Shown one piece after another: positions 28,689-36,910 of a stretch of 64,000 nucleotides of DNA. A model generated the notes under the pieces. It searched no databases and was not told where the DNA came from. It was given only the letters and a program-made list of their open reading frames with translations. A program made the position numbers and the translations under genes. Positions within the stretch are counted from its first letter, which is position 1; every line of letters begins with the position of its first letter. The stretch comes from Stenotrophomonas sp. Marseille-Q4652 (GTDB taxonomy: Bacteria > Pseudomonadota > Gammaproteobacteria > Xanthomonadales > Xanthomonadaceae), in contig NZ_CAKAKE010000001.1 in the NCBI RefSeq assembly GCF_916618915.1, forward strand, positions 310,001 through 374,000. The letters run 5' to 3'.

Positions 28689-30026
28689 GTGGCCCGATCC
28701 CGCTCCCGCCTCGACAAGACCCCCTTCCAGACCGAAATCCTCGACCTCAGCCACGATGGCCGCGGCGTCGCCCGCCGCGACGGCGAGGGCGGCAAGGTCA
28801 CCTTCGTCACCGGCGCGCTGCCGGGCGAGGTGGTGATGGCCGAGCAGACCGGCAAGAGCCGCCACTTCGACGAGGCGCGCACGGTGGAAGTGCTGCAGGC
28901 CTCGCCGCAGCGCGTGCAGCCGCGCTGTCCGCATTTCGGGGTGTGCGCCGGCTGCGTGCTGCAGCACCTGGAGGAGTCGCAGCAGATCGTGGCCAAGCAG
29001 CGCGTGCTGATGGACAACCTCGAGCGCATCGGCCACGTCAAGCCGGAAACGGTGCTGCCGCCCCTGGTCGGCGACAGCTGGGGCTACCGCCGCAAGGGCC
29101 GTTTCTCGGTGCGCCGGGTCGAGAAGAAGGACAAGACCCTGGTCGGCTTCCGCGAGCTGGATCCGCGCTTCGTCGCCGACCTGTCGCTGTGCCTGACCGT
29201 GATCCCGGAGATCGGTACCAAGGTCGCCGCGCTGTCGGCTTTCATTGAATCGCTGGAAGGCAAGCGCGACATCCCGCAGATCGAGTTCATCGGCGGCGAC
29301 AGCGCGATTGCGCTGACCGTGCGCCACCTGCAGCCGCTCAGCGATGCCGACCGCCAGGCCTGGATCGACTTCGGCCAGCAGCATGGCTTTGCGATCTACC
29401 TGCAGCCCGGCGGTCTGGAGTCAGTACATGCGCTGTGGCCGGCCGAAGGCGTGGCGCTGTCGTTCCGCCTCCCGCAGTGGGACGTGGAACTGGCGTTCCG
29501 TCCGCTGGACTTCATCCAGGTCAACGCCAAGCTCAACGAGAAGATGATTGCCCACGCGCTGGAGCTGCTCGGCGCCGGCCCGGACGAGCGCGTGCTCGAC
29601 CTGTTCTGCGGGCTGGGCAACTTCACCCTGCCGCTGGCGCGCACCGTGCGCGAGGTGTTGGGCGTGGAAGGCGAGGCCGGGCTGGTGGCACGTGCGCGCG
29701 AGAATGCGCAGCGCAACGGCCTGGACAACGCGCAGTTCTTCGCTGCCGACCTGACCCAGGACCAGCGCGCCACGCCGTGGATGCGCCAGGGCTTCGACAA
29801 GCTGCTGCTGGATCCGCCGCGTTCGGGCGCGATCGAAGTGCTGCAGCAGTTGCCGCTCAAGCAGTTCAACCGCATCGTCTATGTCAGCTGCCATCCGGGT
29901 TCGCTGGCCCGTGATGCGGGTTACCTGGTCAACGAGCAGGGCTTCCGCCTGGTCTCGGCCGGCGCGATGGACATGTTCCCGCACACCGCGCACGTGGAAA
30001 GCATCGCCGTCTTCGAGAAGAAGTAA
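28689..30026 (+). CDS. rlmD: 23S rRNA (uracil-1939-C5)-methyltransferase RlmD
   Basis: A 445-residue SAM-dependent RNA methyltransferase of the RlmD/TrmA group. An N-terminal TRAM domain begins at ILDLSHDGRGVARRDG. A [4Fe-4S]-binding cysteine set appears in PRCPHFGVCAGCVLQHL. The SAM site is DLFCGLGNFTLPLA, and the catalytic Cys lies in VYVSCHPGSLARD, with LLLDPPRSGA before it. The GTG at 28689 is preferred; a TTG at 28668 would add seven residues. A CYTH gene follows after three bases. Confidence 0.95.
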   Translation: MARSRSRLDKTPFQTEILDLSHDGRGVARRDGEGGKVTFVTGALPGEVVMAEQTGKSRHFDEARTVEVLQASPQRVQPRCPHFGVCAGCVLQHLEESQQIVAKQRVLMDNLERIGHVKPETVLPPLVGDSWGYRRKGRFSVRRVEKKDKTLVGFRELDPRFVADLSLCLTVIPEIGTKVAALSAFIESLEGKRDIPQIEFIGGDSAIALTVRHLQPLSDADRQAWIDFGQQHGFAIYLQPGGLESVHALWPAEGVALSFRLPQWDVELAFRPLDFIQVNAKLNEKMIAHALELLGAGPDERVLDLFCGLGNFTLPLARTVREVLGVEGEAGLVARARENAQRNGLDNAQFFAADLTQDQRATPWMRQGFDKLLLDPPRSGAIEVLQQLPLKQFNRIVYVSCHPGSLARDAGYLVNEQGFRLVSAGAMDMFPHTAHVESIAVFEKK

Positions 30027-30029
30027 GCC

Positions 30030-30533
30030 ATGGGCATCGAGATCGAGCGCAAGTTCCTGGTCACCGGCGACGGCTGGCGCACTGCCGCGCACGAGGTGGT
30101 GCCGATGGCACAGGGCTACCTCAACGATGCCGCTTCGCTGGATGGCGGTACACAGAAGGCCTCGGTGCGGGTGCGCATCGAGGGCGACCAGGCCTTCCTC
30201 AACATCAAGTCGCGCGAGCTGGGCCACACCCGCCAGGAGTTCGATTACCCGGTGCCGGTGGCCGACGCCATGCAACTGCTCAAACTCTGCGTGGCCGGCC
30301 TGGTGGAAAAGCGCCGGCACCTGGTGCGGCACGAAGGCCACCTGTGGGAAGTCGACGAGTTCCTCGGCGACAACCTTGGCCTCGTGGTGGCGGAGATCGA
30401 ACTGCAGTCGGCCGATGAAGCCTTTGCGCGGCCGGACTGGCTGGGCGCGGAAGTCACCGACCAGGCGCGCTACTACAACCTGCTGCTGGCATCGCGCCCG
30501 TACGCCAGGTGGTCGCCCGAAGAGCGTGGCTAA
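30030..30533 (+). CDS. CYTH-domain (triphosphate tunnel metalloenzyme) protein
   Basis: A 167-residue single-domain CYTH protein. The family signature EIERKF (Glu-X-Glu-X-Lys) is at residues 4-9, and alternating charged residues characteristic of the eight-stranded tunnel follow (SVRVRIEGD, FLNIKSRE, VEKRRHLVRH, WEVDEFLGD, VVAEIEL). Bacterial members without the CHAD domain often hydrolyse inorganic triphosphate. The gene starts three bases after rlmD and is probably cotranscribed. The substrate is inferred from the family only. Confidence 0.88.
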   Translation: MGIEIERKFLVTGDGWRTAAHEVVPMAQGYLNDAASLDGGTQKASVRVRIEGDQAFLNIKSRELGHTRQEFDYPVPVADAMQLLKLCVAGLVEKRRHLVRHEGHLWEVDEFLGDNLGLVVAEIELQSADEAFARPDWLGAEVTDQARYYNLLLASRPYARWSPEERG

Positions 30534-30564
30534 ACACGCTCTATTCAGCGCCCGTAGCCCGTTT

Positions 30565-30593
30565 CTGACGAAGATTCCGGCTTCTGCGACAAT
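30565..30593 (+). promoter_or_regulatory. Candidate promoter of nagZ
   Basis: CTGACG (30565-30570), 17 bases, then GACAAT (30588-30593) preceded by TGC, i.e. an extended -10. It lies 42 bases before the nagZ start. Confidence 0.5.
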
Positions 30594-30635
30594 GCGGCAG
30601 TGCGCCATCCCGGCGCCCCGCAATGGAGGAACCGC

Positions 30636-31640
30636 ATGCTTGTGATCGGCGTCGCCGGCACCGAACTGACCGCCCAGGAGCGGGACTGGCTGCAGCACGA
30701 CGCGGTTGCGGGCGTGATCCTGTTCAAGCGCAACTTTGCCTCGCGCGCGCAGGTGGCCGAGCTGTCAGCGGCGATCCGCGCCGCAGCGCCGCGCCCGCAG
30801 CTGGTGTGCGTGGACCAGGAAGGCGGCCGCGTGCAGCGTTTCCGCGAGGGCTATACCGAGTTGCCGCCGCTAGAAGGCTTCGGCGCGCTGTATGCAAAGG
30901 ATCCCGACGCCGCGCTGGCGCTGGCCGAGCAGCATGCCTGGCTGATGGCGAGCGAGGTGCGCGCCAGCGGCGTGGACCTGAGCTTTGCCCCGGTCGTGGA
31001 CCTGGGACGCGGCAACCTGGCCATCGGCAACCGCGCCTTCAGCGACGACCCGCAGGTGGTCGCCGCGTTTACCCGGGCCTACGTGCGCGGCATGCACAGT
31101 GTCGGCATGGCCGCCACGCTCAAGCATTTCCCCGGCCATGGGACGGTGCGTGAGGACACCCACGTCGACCAGGCCACCGATCCGCGCCCGCTTCAAGCGC
31201 TGCAGCGCGAGGATCTGGTTCCGTTCGCCGCCGGCATCGAGGCCGGTGCTGACGCGGTGATGATGGCCCATGTGGTTTATCCGCAGGTGGCGCCGGAACC
31301 GGCCGGCTATTCCCCGCGCTGGATCCAGATCCTGCGCCAGGAGATGGGCTTCCGCGGCGTGGTGTTCTCCGATGACATCGGCATGGCCGCCTCGTTCACC
31401 GCCGGAGGTGTCAAGGCGCGCGTGGATGCGCACCTGGATGCCGGCTGCGACGTGGTGCTGGTCTGCCACCCGGAGCTGGTGGAGGAATCGCTGCAGGCCG
31501 TGGCCCACCGCCCGCTCAACACCGCCGCCGTGCTCGGCCTGGTCGGCCGCGGCGCGCTTGGCTGGGACGGCCTGCTGGCCGACGTCCGCCATGGCGACAC
31601 ACAATCCCGTTTGTTCGAAAACCTTGGAAGAACCGTCTGA
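30636..31640 (+). CDS. nagZ: Beta-N-acetylglucosaminidase NagZ
   Basis: A 334-residue cytoplasmic GH3 enzyme that removes GlcNAc from anhydromuropeptides in cell-wall recycling. KHFPGHGTVREDTHVD (from residue 163) carries the mobile-loop His H176 and the family motif, and the nucleophile Asp is in FSDDIGM (about residue 246). In related bacteria its product also controls AmpR/AmpC beta-lactamase induction. The ATG at 30636 follows GGAGGAA. The stop overlaps the hpt ATG by one base. Confidence 0.95.
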   Translation: MLVIGVAGTELTAQERDWLQHDAVAGVILFKRNFASRAQVAELSAAIRAAAPRPQLVCVDQEGGRVQRFREGYTELPPLEGFGALYAKDPDAALALAEQHAWLMASEVRASGVDLSFAPVVDLGRGNLAIGNRAFSDDPQVVAAFTRAYVRGMHSVGMAATLKHFPGHGTVREDTHVDQATDPRPLQALQREDLVPFAAGIEAGADAVMMAHVVYPQVAPEPAGYSPRWIQILRQEMGFRGVVFSDDIGMAASFTAGGVKARVDAHLDAGCDVVLVCHPELVEESLQAVAHRPLNTAAVLGLVGRGALGWDGLLADVRHGDTQSRLFENLGRTV

Positions 31641-32191
31641 TGCCCAACCTCACCATTGCCCAGGCCCTGGAGCAGGCCGACCTGCTGGTCGACCGCCCCA
31701 CCATTGACAAGGCCATCGCGCAGATCGCCGACGCCATCGCCCGCGACTACCAGGGCGAGATCCCGGTCTTCGTTTCGATCATGAACGGCGCGATGCCGTT
31801 CGCCGGCCTGCTGGCCCTCGCCCTGGGCGAGCGCGGCCAGGACGTGCAGCTGGACTATCTGCAGGCCTCGCGCTACCACGGCGAAGCCGGCGGCCAGCTG
31901 GTGTGGAAGCACCGTCCGGTCAGCTCCCTGTTCGGACGCCGCGTGATCCTGGTCGACGACATCCTCGACGAGGGTTACACCCTGCAGGGCGTGCGCGAGT
32001 GGTGCCTGGAGCAGGGCGCCACCGACGTGCGCGTGGCCGTGCTGACGGTCAAGAAGCACGACCGCTGCATCCCGGGGGTCAAGGCCGACTATCCGGGCGT
32101 GGAGCTGCCGGACCGCTTCGTGTTCGGCTTCGGCATGGATATCGACGAGACCCTGCGCACGCTGCCGGCCATCTACGCGATGAAGCAGTAA
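31640..32191 (+). CDS. hpt: Hypoxanthine phosphoribosyltransferase-type purine salvage enzyme
   Basis: A 183-residue type I phosphoribosyltransferase. The PRPP loop is VILVDDILDEGYTL (about residues 103-116), and the family's VSIMNGAMPFAG region and the end FVFGFGMDIDET are present. It converts hypoxanthine (and perhaps guanine) plus PRPP into the nucleotide. It overlaps nagZ by one base. The next gene, mtnP, may release the hypoxanthine that it uses, which links the two in nucleoside salvage. Confidence 0.9.
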   Translation: MPNLTIAQALEQADLLVDRPTIDKAIAQIADAIARDYQGEIPVFVSIMNGAMPFAGLLALALGERGQDVQLDYLQASRYHGEAGGQLVWKHRPVSSLFGRRVILVDDILDEGYTLQGVREWCLEQGATDVRVAVLTVKKHDRCIPGVKADYPGVELPDRFVFGFGMDIDETLRTLPAIYAMKQ

Positions 32192-32250
32192 GCCGCACCG
32201 CGCCGCGGTGGCGGCGCGTGTCGCGCAGGACGCCACGACGGTGGCAATGC

Positions 32251-32275
32251 CGGGACGGGGTTGATTCCCGTCCCG
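32251..32275 (+). terminator. Hairpin between hpt and mtnP
   Basis: CGGGACGGG and CCCGTCCCG form a perfect 9-bp stem with a seven-base loop. It is followed by TGCCTTTGAC, a weak T stretch only, so it is a possible attenuator or stabiliser. Confidence 0.5.
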
Positions 32276-32307
32276 TGCCTTTGACATGCAACTTCCCGGG
32301 ACCTGAT

Positions 32308-33054
32308 ATGGAACACATTGCCCTGGCCGTGATCGGCGGCACTGGCGTCTACAAGCTGGCCGCGCTGGACGACGTCCAGACGCACAACGTCGAAACCCGC
32401 TACGGCACGCCCTCGGGCCCGGTGCGCGTGGGCCGCCTGCTCGGCCAGAAGGTCGCCTTCCTCGCCCGCCACGGCGAGGGCCATTCGCTGCCGCCGCACA
32501 GGATCAACTACCGCGCCAACCTCGCTGCGCTGCAGCAGATCGGTGCCACCCGCGTGCTCGCGCTCAACACCGTCGGCGGCATCACCGACGACTTCGGGCC
32601 GCGGGTGCTGGCCTGCCCGGACCAGCTGATCGACTACACCTGGGGGCGCATCTCCACCCTGTGCGAGGAGCCGGGCAGCGAGGTGCTGCACGTGGATTTC
32701 GGCCACCCGTATTCGCCGGCATTCCGCAGCAAGGTGCTGGCCGCGGCGAAGGTGACCGGCGTGCGCATGGTCGACGGCGGCTGCTACGGCGCGACCCAGG
32801 GCCCGCGCCTGGAAACCATCGCCGAGATCCGGCGCATGCGCCGCGATGGCTGCGACCTGGTCGGCATGACCGGCATGCCCGAAGCGGCGCTGGCACGCGA
32901 GCTGGAGCTGGAATATGCCTGCCTGGCAATCGTCGCCAACTGGGCGGCTGGTTGCGGCAACGCAGAAGAGATCACCATGGCCGAGGTGCTGGCCAACGTG
33001 GAGGCCGCCTCGGCCGGATTGCCGGAACTGGTAGGCGAATTGGCGCGGGGGTGA
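32308..33054 (+). CDS. mtnP: S-methyl-5'-thioinosine/thioadenosine phosphorylase
   Basis: A 248-residue trimeric purine-nucleoside-phosphorylase-family enzyme. The phosphate/ribose sites are visible in AVIGGTGVYKL, ARHGEGH, INYRANLAAL and MVDGGCYGATQGPRLET; the base-binding region includes VGMTGMPEAALARELELEYA. In Pseudomonas, close relatives cleave methylthioinosine rather than methylthioadenosine and yield hypoxanthine. Its position just after hpt supports that reading, but the specificity cannot be decided from the sequence. Confidence 0.85.
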   Translation: MEHIALAVIGGTGVYKLAALDDVQTHNVETRYGTPSGPVRVGRLLGQKVAFLARHGEGHSLPPHRINYRANLAALQQIGATRVLALNTVGGITDDFGPRVLACPDQLIDYTWGRISTLCEEPGSEVLHVDFGHPYSPAFRSKVLAAAKVTGVRMVDGGCYGATQGPRLETIAEIRRMRRDGCDLVGMTGMPEAALARELELEYACLAIVANWAAGCGNAEEITMAEVLANVEAASAGLPELVGELARG

Positions 33055-33082
33055 TTGTCAACGCGGTACAAGGTTTGCATAC
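33055..33082 (+). promoter_or_regulatory. Candidate promoter of the cold-shock gene
   Basis: TTGTCA (33055-33060), 16 bases, then CATACT (33077-33082) with TG just upstream. The predicted leader is about 53 bases. The -35 starts directly after the mtnP stop codon. Confidence 0.55.
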
Positions 33083-33141
33083 TCCGCCGGTACGCTTCTG
33101 CCGTACACCTTCCATTCATTCGCATAAGGTCTTGCATCAAA

Positions 33142-33348
33142 ATGCCGAACGGTACCGTCAAGTGGTTCAACGACGCCAAGGGATTTGGCTTCATCTCACC
33201 GGAGGACGGCAGCGCCGATGTCTTCGCGCACTTCTCCGCGATCAATGCCAAGGGCTTCCGCAGCCTGCAGGAAGGCCAGCGTGTCACCTATGACGTGACC
33301 CAGGGCCCGAAGGGCGCACAGGCTTCCAATATCACGCCTGCCGAGTGA
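33142..33348 (+). CDS. cspA: Cold-shock-domain protein (CspA family)
   Basis: A 68-residue OB-fold protein with RNP1 (KGFGFISP) and RNP2 (DVFAHFSAI) motifs. It binds single-stranded RNA or DNA and acts as an RNA chaperone. The length matches the family. It has its own promoter and a strong terminator, so it is a single-gene unit. Confidence 0.96.
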   Translation: MPNGTVKWFNDAKGFGFISPEDGSADVFAHFSAINAKGFRSLQEGQRVTYDVTQGPKGAQASNITPAE

Positions 33349-33367
33349 TCCACGCGGCAGTGCATTG

Positions 33368-33394
33368 AAAACCCCGCTTCGGCGGGGTTTTTTT
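33368..33394 (+). terminator. Intrinsic terminator of the cold-shock gene
   Basis: AAAACCCCGC and GCGGGGTTTT around a TTCG tetraloop, followed by a run of seven T's in total. This is a textbook terminator. Confidence 0.93.
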
Positions 33395-33539
33395 GTGCCC
33401 GCATGGTTGGGGTGTGCCGTTCGTGAAAGTTTCCTTGGCGCCGGTTGACGGGGGTCTCACCGCCGCTGCGGCATAAACGCTCCATCACTTTACGCAGTCG
33501 CCGATGCATCCGGCGACCCGCAGGTCCCAGGAGCGTTCC

Positions 33540-33812
33540 ATGGTGTTGACCCCCACGATGATCGAGTCGGAAATCAGCAAGCTGCGTGGGCTGCTGCAGA
33601 TCCTGCACGACGACCAGCCCGACGTGATGGAGGAGGTGTTCCGCTTCCACGTCAACAACCTCATCGGTCACGCGCCGGAAGACCAGCACCCGCGCATCCG
33701 CAGCTGTGCGGCGGAGATGCTGGAGGCCATCCGTGCGCAGCCGCGCGCCGGGGTCATCCACGGCGCTCAGTTCCAGCTGATGCCTGAGCTTGAGCTGGCG
33801 CGCACCGCCTGA
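33540..33812 (+). CDS. Hypothetical 90-residue protein
   Basis: I do not recognise this family. The protein is 90 residues, mostly helical in appearance and acidic in the middle (HDDQPDVMEEVFRFHVNN), without a signal peptide or cysteine pairs. AGGAG lies seven bases before the ATG at 33540, and codon use is like its neighbours, so it is probably a real gene. It stands alone between the cspA terminator and the convergent pdeM gene, whose end is only seven bases from its stop. Confidence 0.6.
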   Translation: MVLTPTMIESEISKLRGLLQILHDDQPDVMEEVFRFHVNNLIGHAPEDQHPRIRSCAAEMLEAIRAQPRAGVIHGAQFQLMPELELARTA

Positions 33813-33819
33813 TCGATGT

Positions 33820-34464
33820 TCACGCCGGTGGCAGCGCCACGGCCAAGCCGTCGGCGCAGGCCACCATCCGTTCGCCGGGCCGCAGCAGTGGCGCCACGCC
33901 GGCGGTAAAGCGCGAGAACGCTGGCAGCACCGTCATTCCCTCGCGCAGCCAGAAGGCTGGTAGTTTTCGTCCCAGTCCTGGCAACGCAACCTGCGGGTGC
34001 AGGTGTCCGGCCAGCACATGCATGCCCGCACGCGCTCGCGGGTCGTGCCGCAGCAGGAACGGCCCGAGCGCGGCCGATTCCCCATGCACTTCCACTTCCA
34101 GTCCGGCTGCGGGCAGTTGCCGGTCATGGTTGCCGGGCACCACGTGCACCTCCAGTTGCGGATTGGATTCGCGCCAGCCCAGCCACTGCCGGTACCACGC
34201 GGCGCGGTGTACCGGGCCGTGCAGGATGTCACCGAGGATCCACAGCTCACGGCACGCCCATGTGCGGACCAGCGCATCCAGCCGCTGCAGGTCATCGCGG
34301 GTGCCCCCGGCGGGCAGGGCAATCCCCGAGCGCCGGAACACATCGGCCTTGCCCAGGTGCAGGTCGGCGATCAGCAGCGCCTGTCCGGCAGGCCAGTAGA
34401 GCGCGCGTTCGCCCAGCAGCAGCACTGGTTCACCGCCGAGTTCGATGCGCACCTCAGCGTCCAT
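33820..34464 (-). CDS. pdeM: Ligase-associated metallophosphoesterase (PdeM-type)
   Basis: A 214-residue calcineurin-fold phosphoesterase with the full set of metal motifs: ADLHLGK (residues 33-39), GDILHG, GNHD and GHLHP. The family is known as the ligase-associated DNA damage response endonuclease. It is the last gene of a four-gene repair operon and overlaps the preceding helicase gene by 11 bases. Substrate is probably DNA ends or cyclic phosphates, by family. Confidence 0.88.
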   Translation of the reverse strand: MDAEVRIELGGEPVLLLGERALYWPAGQALLIADLHLGKADVFRRSGIALPAGGTRDDLQRLDALVRTWACRELWILGDILHGPVHRAAWYRQWLGWRESNPQLEVHVVPGNHDRQLPAAGLEVEVHGESAALGPFLLRHDPRARAGMHVLAGHLHPQVALPGLGRKLPAFWLREGMTVLPAFSRFTAGVAPLLRPGERMVACADGLAVALPPA

Positions 34465-36910
34465 GACGCTTCTCCAGTTGCTGGGCCGCGCGCAGCACGC
34501 GGGTGCGCCAGTCCTCGTTGCTGAGCTGGCCGCGCATCCGTTCGGCCCACAGCGGAAACGCCAGTGGCGTCAGCGTGCGGGGTGCCTGCAATGACAGCGC
34601 CTGGCCTTCGATGCGCTGCAGGCACTGCCGCAGGCCCTCGAAATCCAGGCTCTCCTGCAGCACCTCGCGCTCGGCCAGTGCCAGCAGCAGATGGTGCGGG
34701 TCATGCTCACGCAGCACGTCGAACAGCAACCCGGCCGAGGCCTGCAGCTGGCGCAGCGAGCGGGGGGCACCGCCGGGCAGGTTGGGCATCAGCAGCCCGG
34801 CCACGCGGGCGATGCCGCGGAACTGGCGGCGTGCCAGCTCGCCCAGGTTGACCGCCGCGCGCAGGTCTTCGAGCAGCTCACCAGCGGACAGCAACTGCCG
34901 CCACTGTGCTTCCTCCAGCGCCTGCGGCAGGGCAGGGGACAGCACCAGCCCGTGGTCGTTGACCGCGTAGGCGATGCTGTTGCGCTGCAGCCGCGTGCAG
35001 CGCAGCGCCAGCAACGCAGCCAGCGCTTCGTGCACGTGGCGGCCGGCGAAGGGATAGACGAACAGGAACTGGCCTTCGCGGCGGCGTACGTCCTCCACCA
35101 GCAGGTGATCGCTGCCGGGTCGTGCCGAGAGCCGGTCCTGCAGCGCCAGCAAGGGTGCGAGCCAGCGCATCTCCGGGCTGTCATCGACACCGGACAGCAC
35201 CGCTTCCAGTTCGCGGCCCAGTGGCATGGACAATGGCAGCTGGCCGCCCTGCCAGCGCGGCACCGCGCCTTCACCGCCACGGGCCAGGCGCACATAGGCG
35301 GTCATGTCCTGCAGTTGCACCAGCTCCAGCAGGCGCCCGGCGAACTGGAAGCGGTCGCCACGGCGCAGGCGGCTGGCGAACTGTTCCTCCACCGCGCCCA
35401 GGCTGCTGCCGCGCATGAACTGCACCCGCACGCTGCCATCGGAACTGATCGTGCCGACCGACAGGCGATGGCGCAGCGCCTGGCGGCGGTCATGCACGCG
35501 ATAGACACCATCGTCATCGCGCACCACCTTGTGGAAGTCGGGGTACTGCGACAGCGCGCGGCCGCCCTGCACGATGAAATCCAGCACCGCCTGCCATTCC
35601 GCTTCGTGCAGCTGGGCAAAGGCATGGGTGCGGCGAACCTGGGCCAGCAGCTCGCCGGCCTCGAAGCCGCCAGCCAGTGCACGGCTCACCGCATGCTGGG
35701 CGAGCACGTCCAGCGACAGCGTGGGTGGCGGCCGCGATTCGACGACGTCGGCCGCCAGCGCGCGGCGCACTGCGGCGTACTCGGCCAGCTCCAGCGCGTG
35801 GCTGGGCACGCACACGACTTCGCCACCGGCACCCGGGCGATGGCGCGCACGGCCGGCGCGCTGCCGCAGCCGCGCCACGCCCTTGGGGCTGCCCAGCTGC
35901 AGTACCTGCTCGACCTCCGGAAAGTCCACGCCCAGGTCCAGGCTGCTGGTGGCGACCACGCAGCGCAGCCGCCCATTGCGCAGTCCGTCCTCGACCTGCT
36001 GGCGCAGCGCGGGATCGAGCGAGCCGTGGTGCAGCGCCAGCGTGTCGAGGTCTTCGGGCCATACCGCCGACAGCGCCTGATGCCACAGTTCGGCCTGCGA
36101 GCGGGTGTTGGTGAACAGCAGGCTGCTGCGCTCGGCCATCAGCGTCTGCAGCACCCGCTGCAGTTGCGCCAGCCCAAGGTGCCCGGCCCACGGGAAGCGA
36201 TCGCCCGGCTTGGGCAACAGCGTGCGTACCTTCACCGGGCGCGGCCGCACCCCCTGCACCAGTTGCGTATCGTCGCGGCCGAGCAGCAGTACCTCGCGCG
36301 CCTGCTGCAGGTTGCCCAGCGTTGCCGACAGGCCCCACAGCTGCATCTCCGGCGCCGCGTCACGCAGCACCGCGAGGTTGAGTTGCAGCAGCACGCCGCG
36401 CTTGCTGCCGAGCAGTTCGTGCCACTCGTCCACCACCACGCAGCGCAGCTGGCGCATGCGCGGCAGGGTGTCGGGGTAGGTGAGCAGCAGGGCCAGCGAT
36501 TCGGGCGTGGTCACCAGCACGTCGATGCGACCCTCGCGCGCGAGCCGGCGTTCGCGGCTGCTGGCATCGCCACTGCGCAAGCCGACCTGCCAGTCCAATC
36601 CCAGTCCCTCGATCGGTGCACGCAGCGCGCGTGCGGTGTCGCTGGCCAGCGCACGCAGCGGCGTCACCCACAGCACCTGCAGCGGGCGCACCGAGGTGGC
36701 GCGCTTGGGGCGTGGCGGCGGATCCAGCAGCGCCTGCAGCAGCGGGCCGCCGAACATCGCCAGGGTCTTGCCGCTGCCGGTGGGCGTGAGCAGCAGGCCG
36801 CTGTCGCCATCGAGGTAGTGCCGCCACATCGCACGCTGGAACGGCAGTGGACGCCAGCCACGCGTCTGGAACCAGCCCGAGAGCCGGCGCATCGCCTGCG
36901 TGCGGTTCAT
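34454..36910 (-). CDS. Ligase-associated DEXH-box DNA helicase (Lhr-core type)
   Basis: An 818-residue SF2 helicase. The Q-like motif PFQRAMW precedes Walker A LTPTGSGKTL (residues 41-50), and motif II is DEWH in VVVDEWHELLG. TTPESLALLL, LSATLGN and the motif V/VI region ATSSLDLGVD and QRAGRARHRPG follow. C-terminal winged-helix and Lhr-core domains take up the rest. Lhr enzymes are 3'-to-5' translocases. The ATG at 36910 overlaps the ligase stop by four bases. Confidence 0.9.
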   Translation of the reverse strand: MNRTQAMRRLSGWFQTRGWRPLPFQRAMWRHYLDGDSGLLLTPTGSGKTLAMFGGPLLQALLDPPPRPKRATSVRPLQVLWVTPLRALASDTARALRAPIEGLGLDWQVGLRSGDASSRERRLAREGRIDVLVTTPESLALLLTYPDTLPRMRQLRCVVVDEWHELLGSKRGVLLQLNLAVLRDAAPEMQLWGLSATLGNLQQAREVLLLGRDDTQLVQGVRPRPVKVRTLLPKPGDRFPWAGHLGLAQLQRVLQTLMAERSSLLFTNTRSQAELWHQALSAVWPEDLDTLALHHGSLDPALRQQVEDGLRNGRLRCVVATSSLDLGVDFPEVEQVLQLGSPKGVARLRQRAGRARHRPGAGGEVVCVPSHALELAEYAAVRRALAADVVESRPPPTLSLDVLAQHAVSRALAGGFEAGELLAQVRRTHAFAQLHEAEWQAVLDFIVQGGRALSQYPDFHKVVRDDDGVYRVHDRRQALRHRLSVGTISSDGSVRVQFMRGSSLGAVEEQFASRLRRGDRFQFAGRLLELVQLQDMTAYVRLARGGEGAVPRWQGGQLPLSMPLGRELEAVLSGVDDSPEMRWLAPLLALQDRLSARPGSDHLLVEDVRRREGQFLFVYPFAGRHVHEALAALLALRCTRLQRNSIAYAVNDHGLVLSPALPQALEEAQWRQLLSAGELLEDLRAAVNLGELARRQFRGIARVAGLLMPNLPGGAPRSLRQLQASAGLLFDVLREHDPHHLLLALAEREVLQESLDFEGLRQCLQRIEGQALSLQAPRTLTPLAFPLWAERMRGQLSNEDWRTRVLRAAQQLEKRHGR

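Noticed and set aside
32281-32309. TTGACA with TGATAT 17 bases later, just before mtnP
   Set aside because: A promoter here would start transcription inside the coding sequence, because the -10 box overlaps the ATG at 32308. It would only work with a later start codon, which the family pattern does not support.
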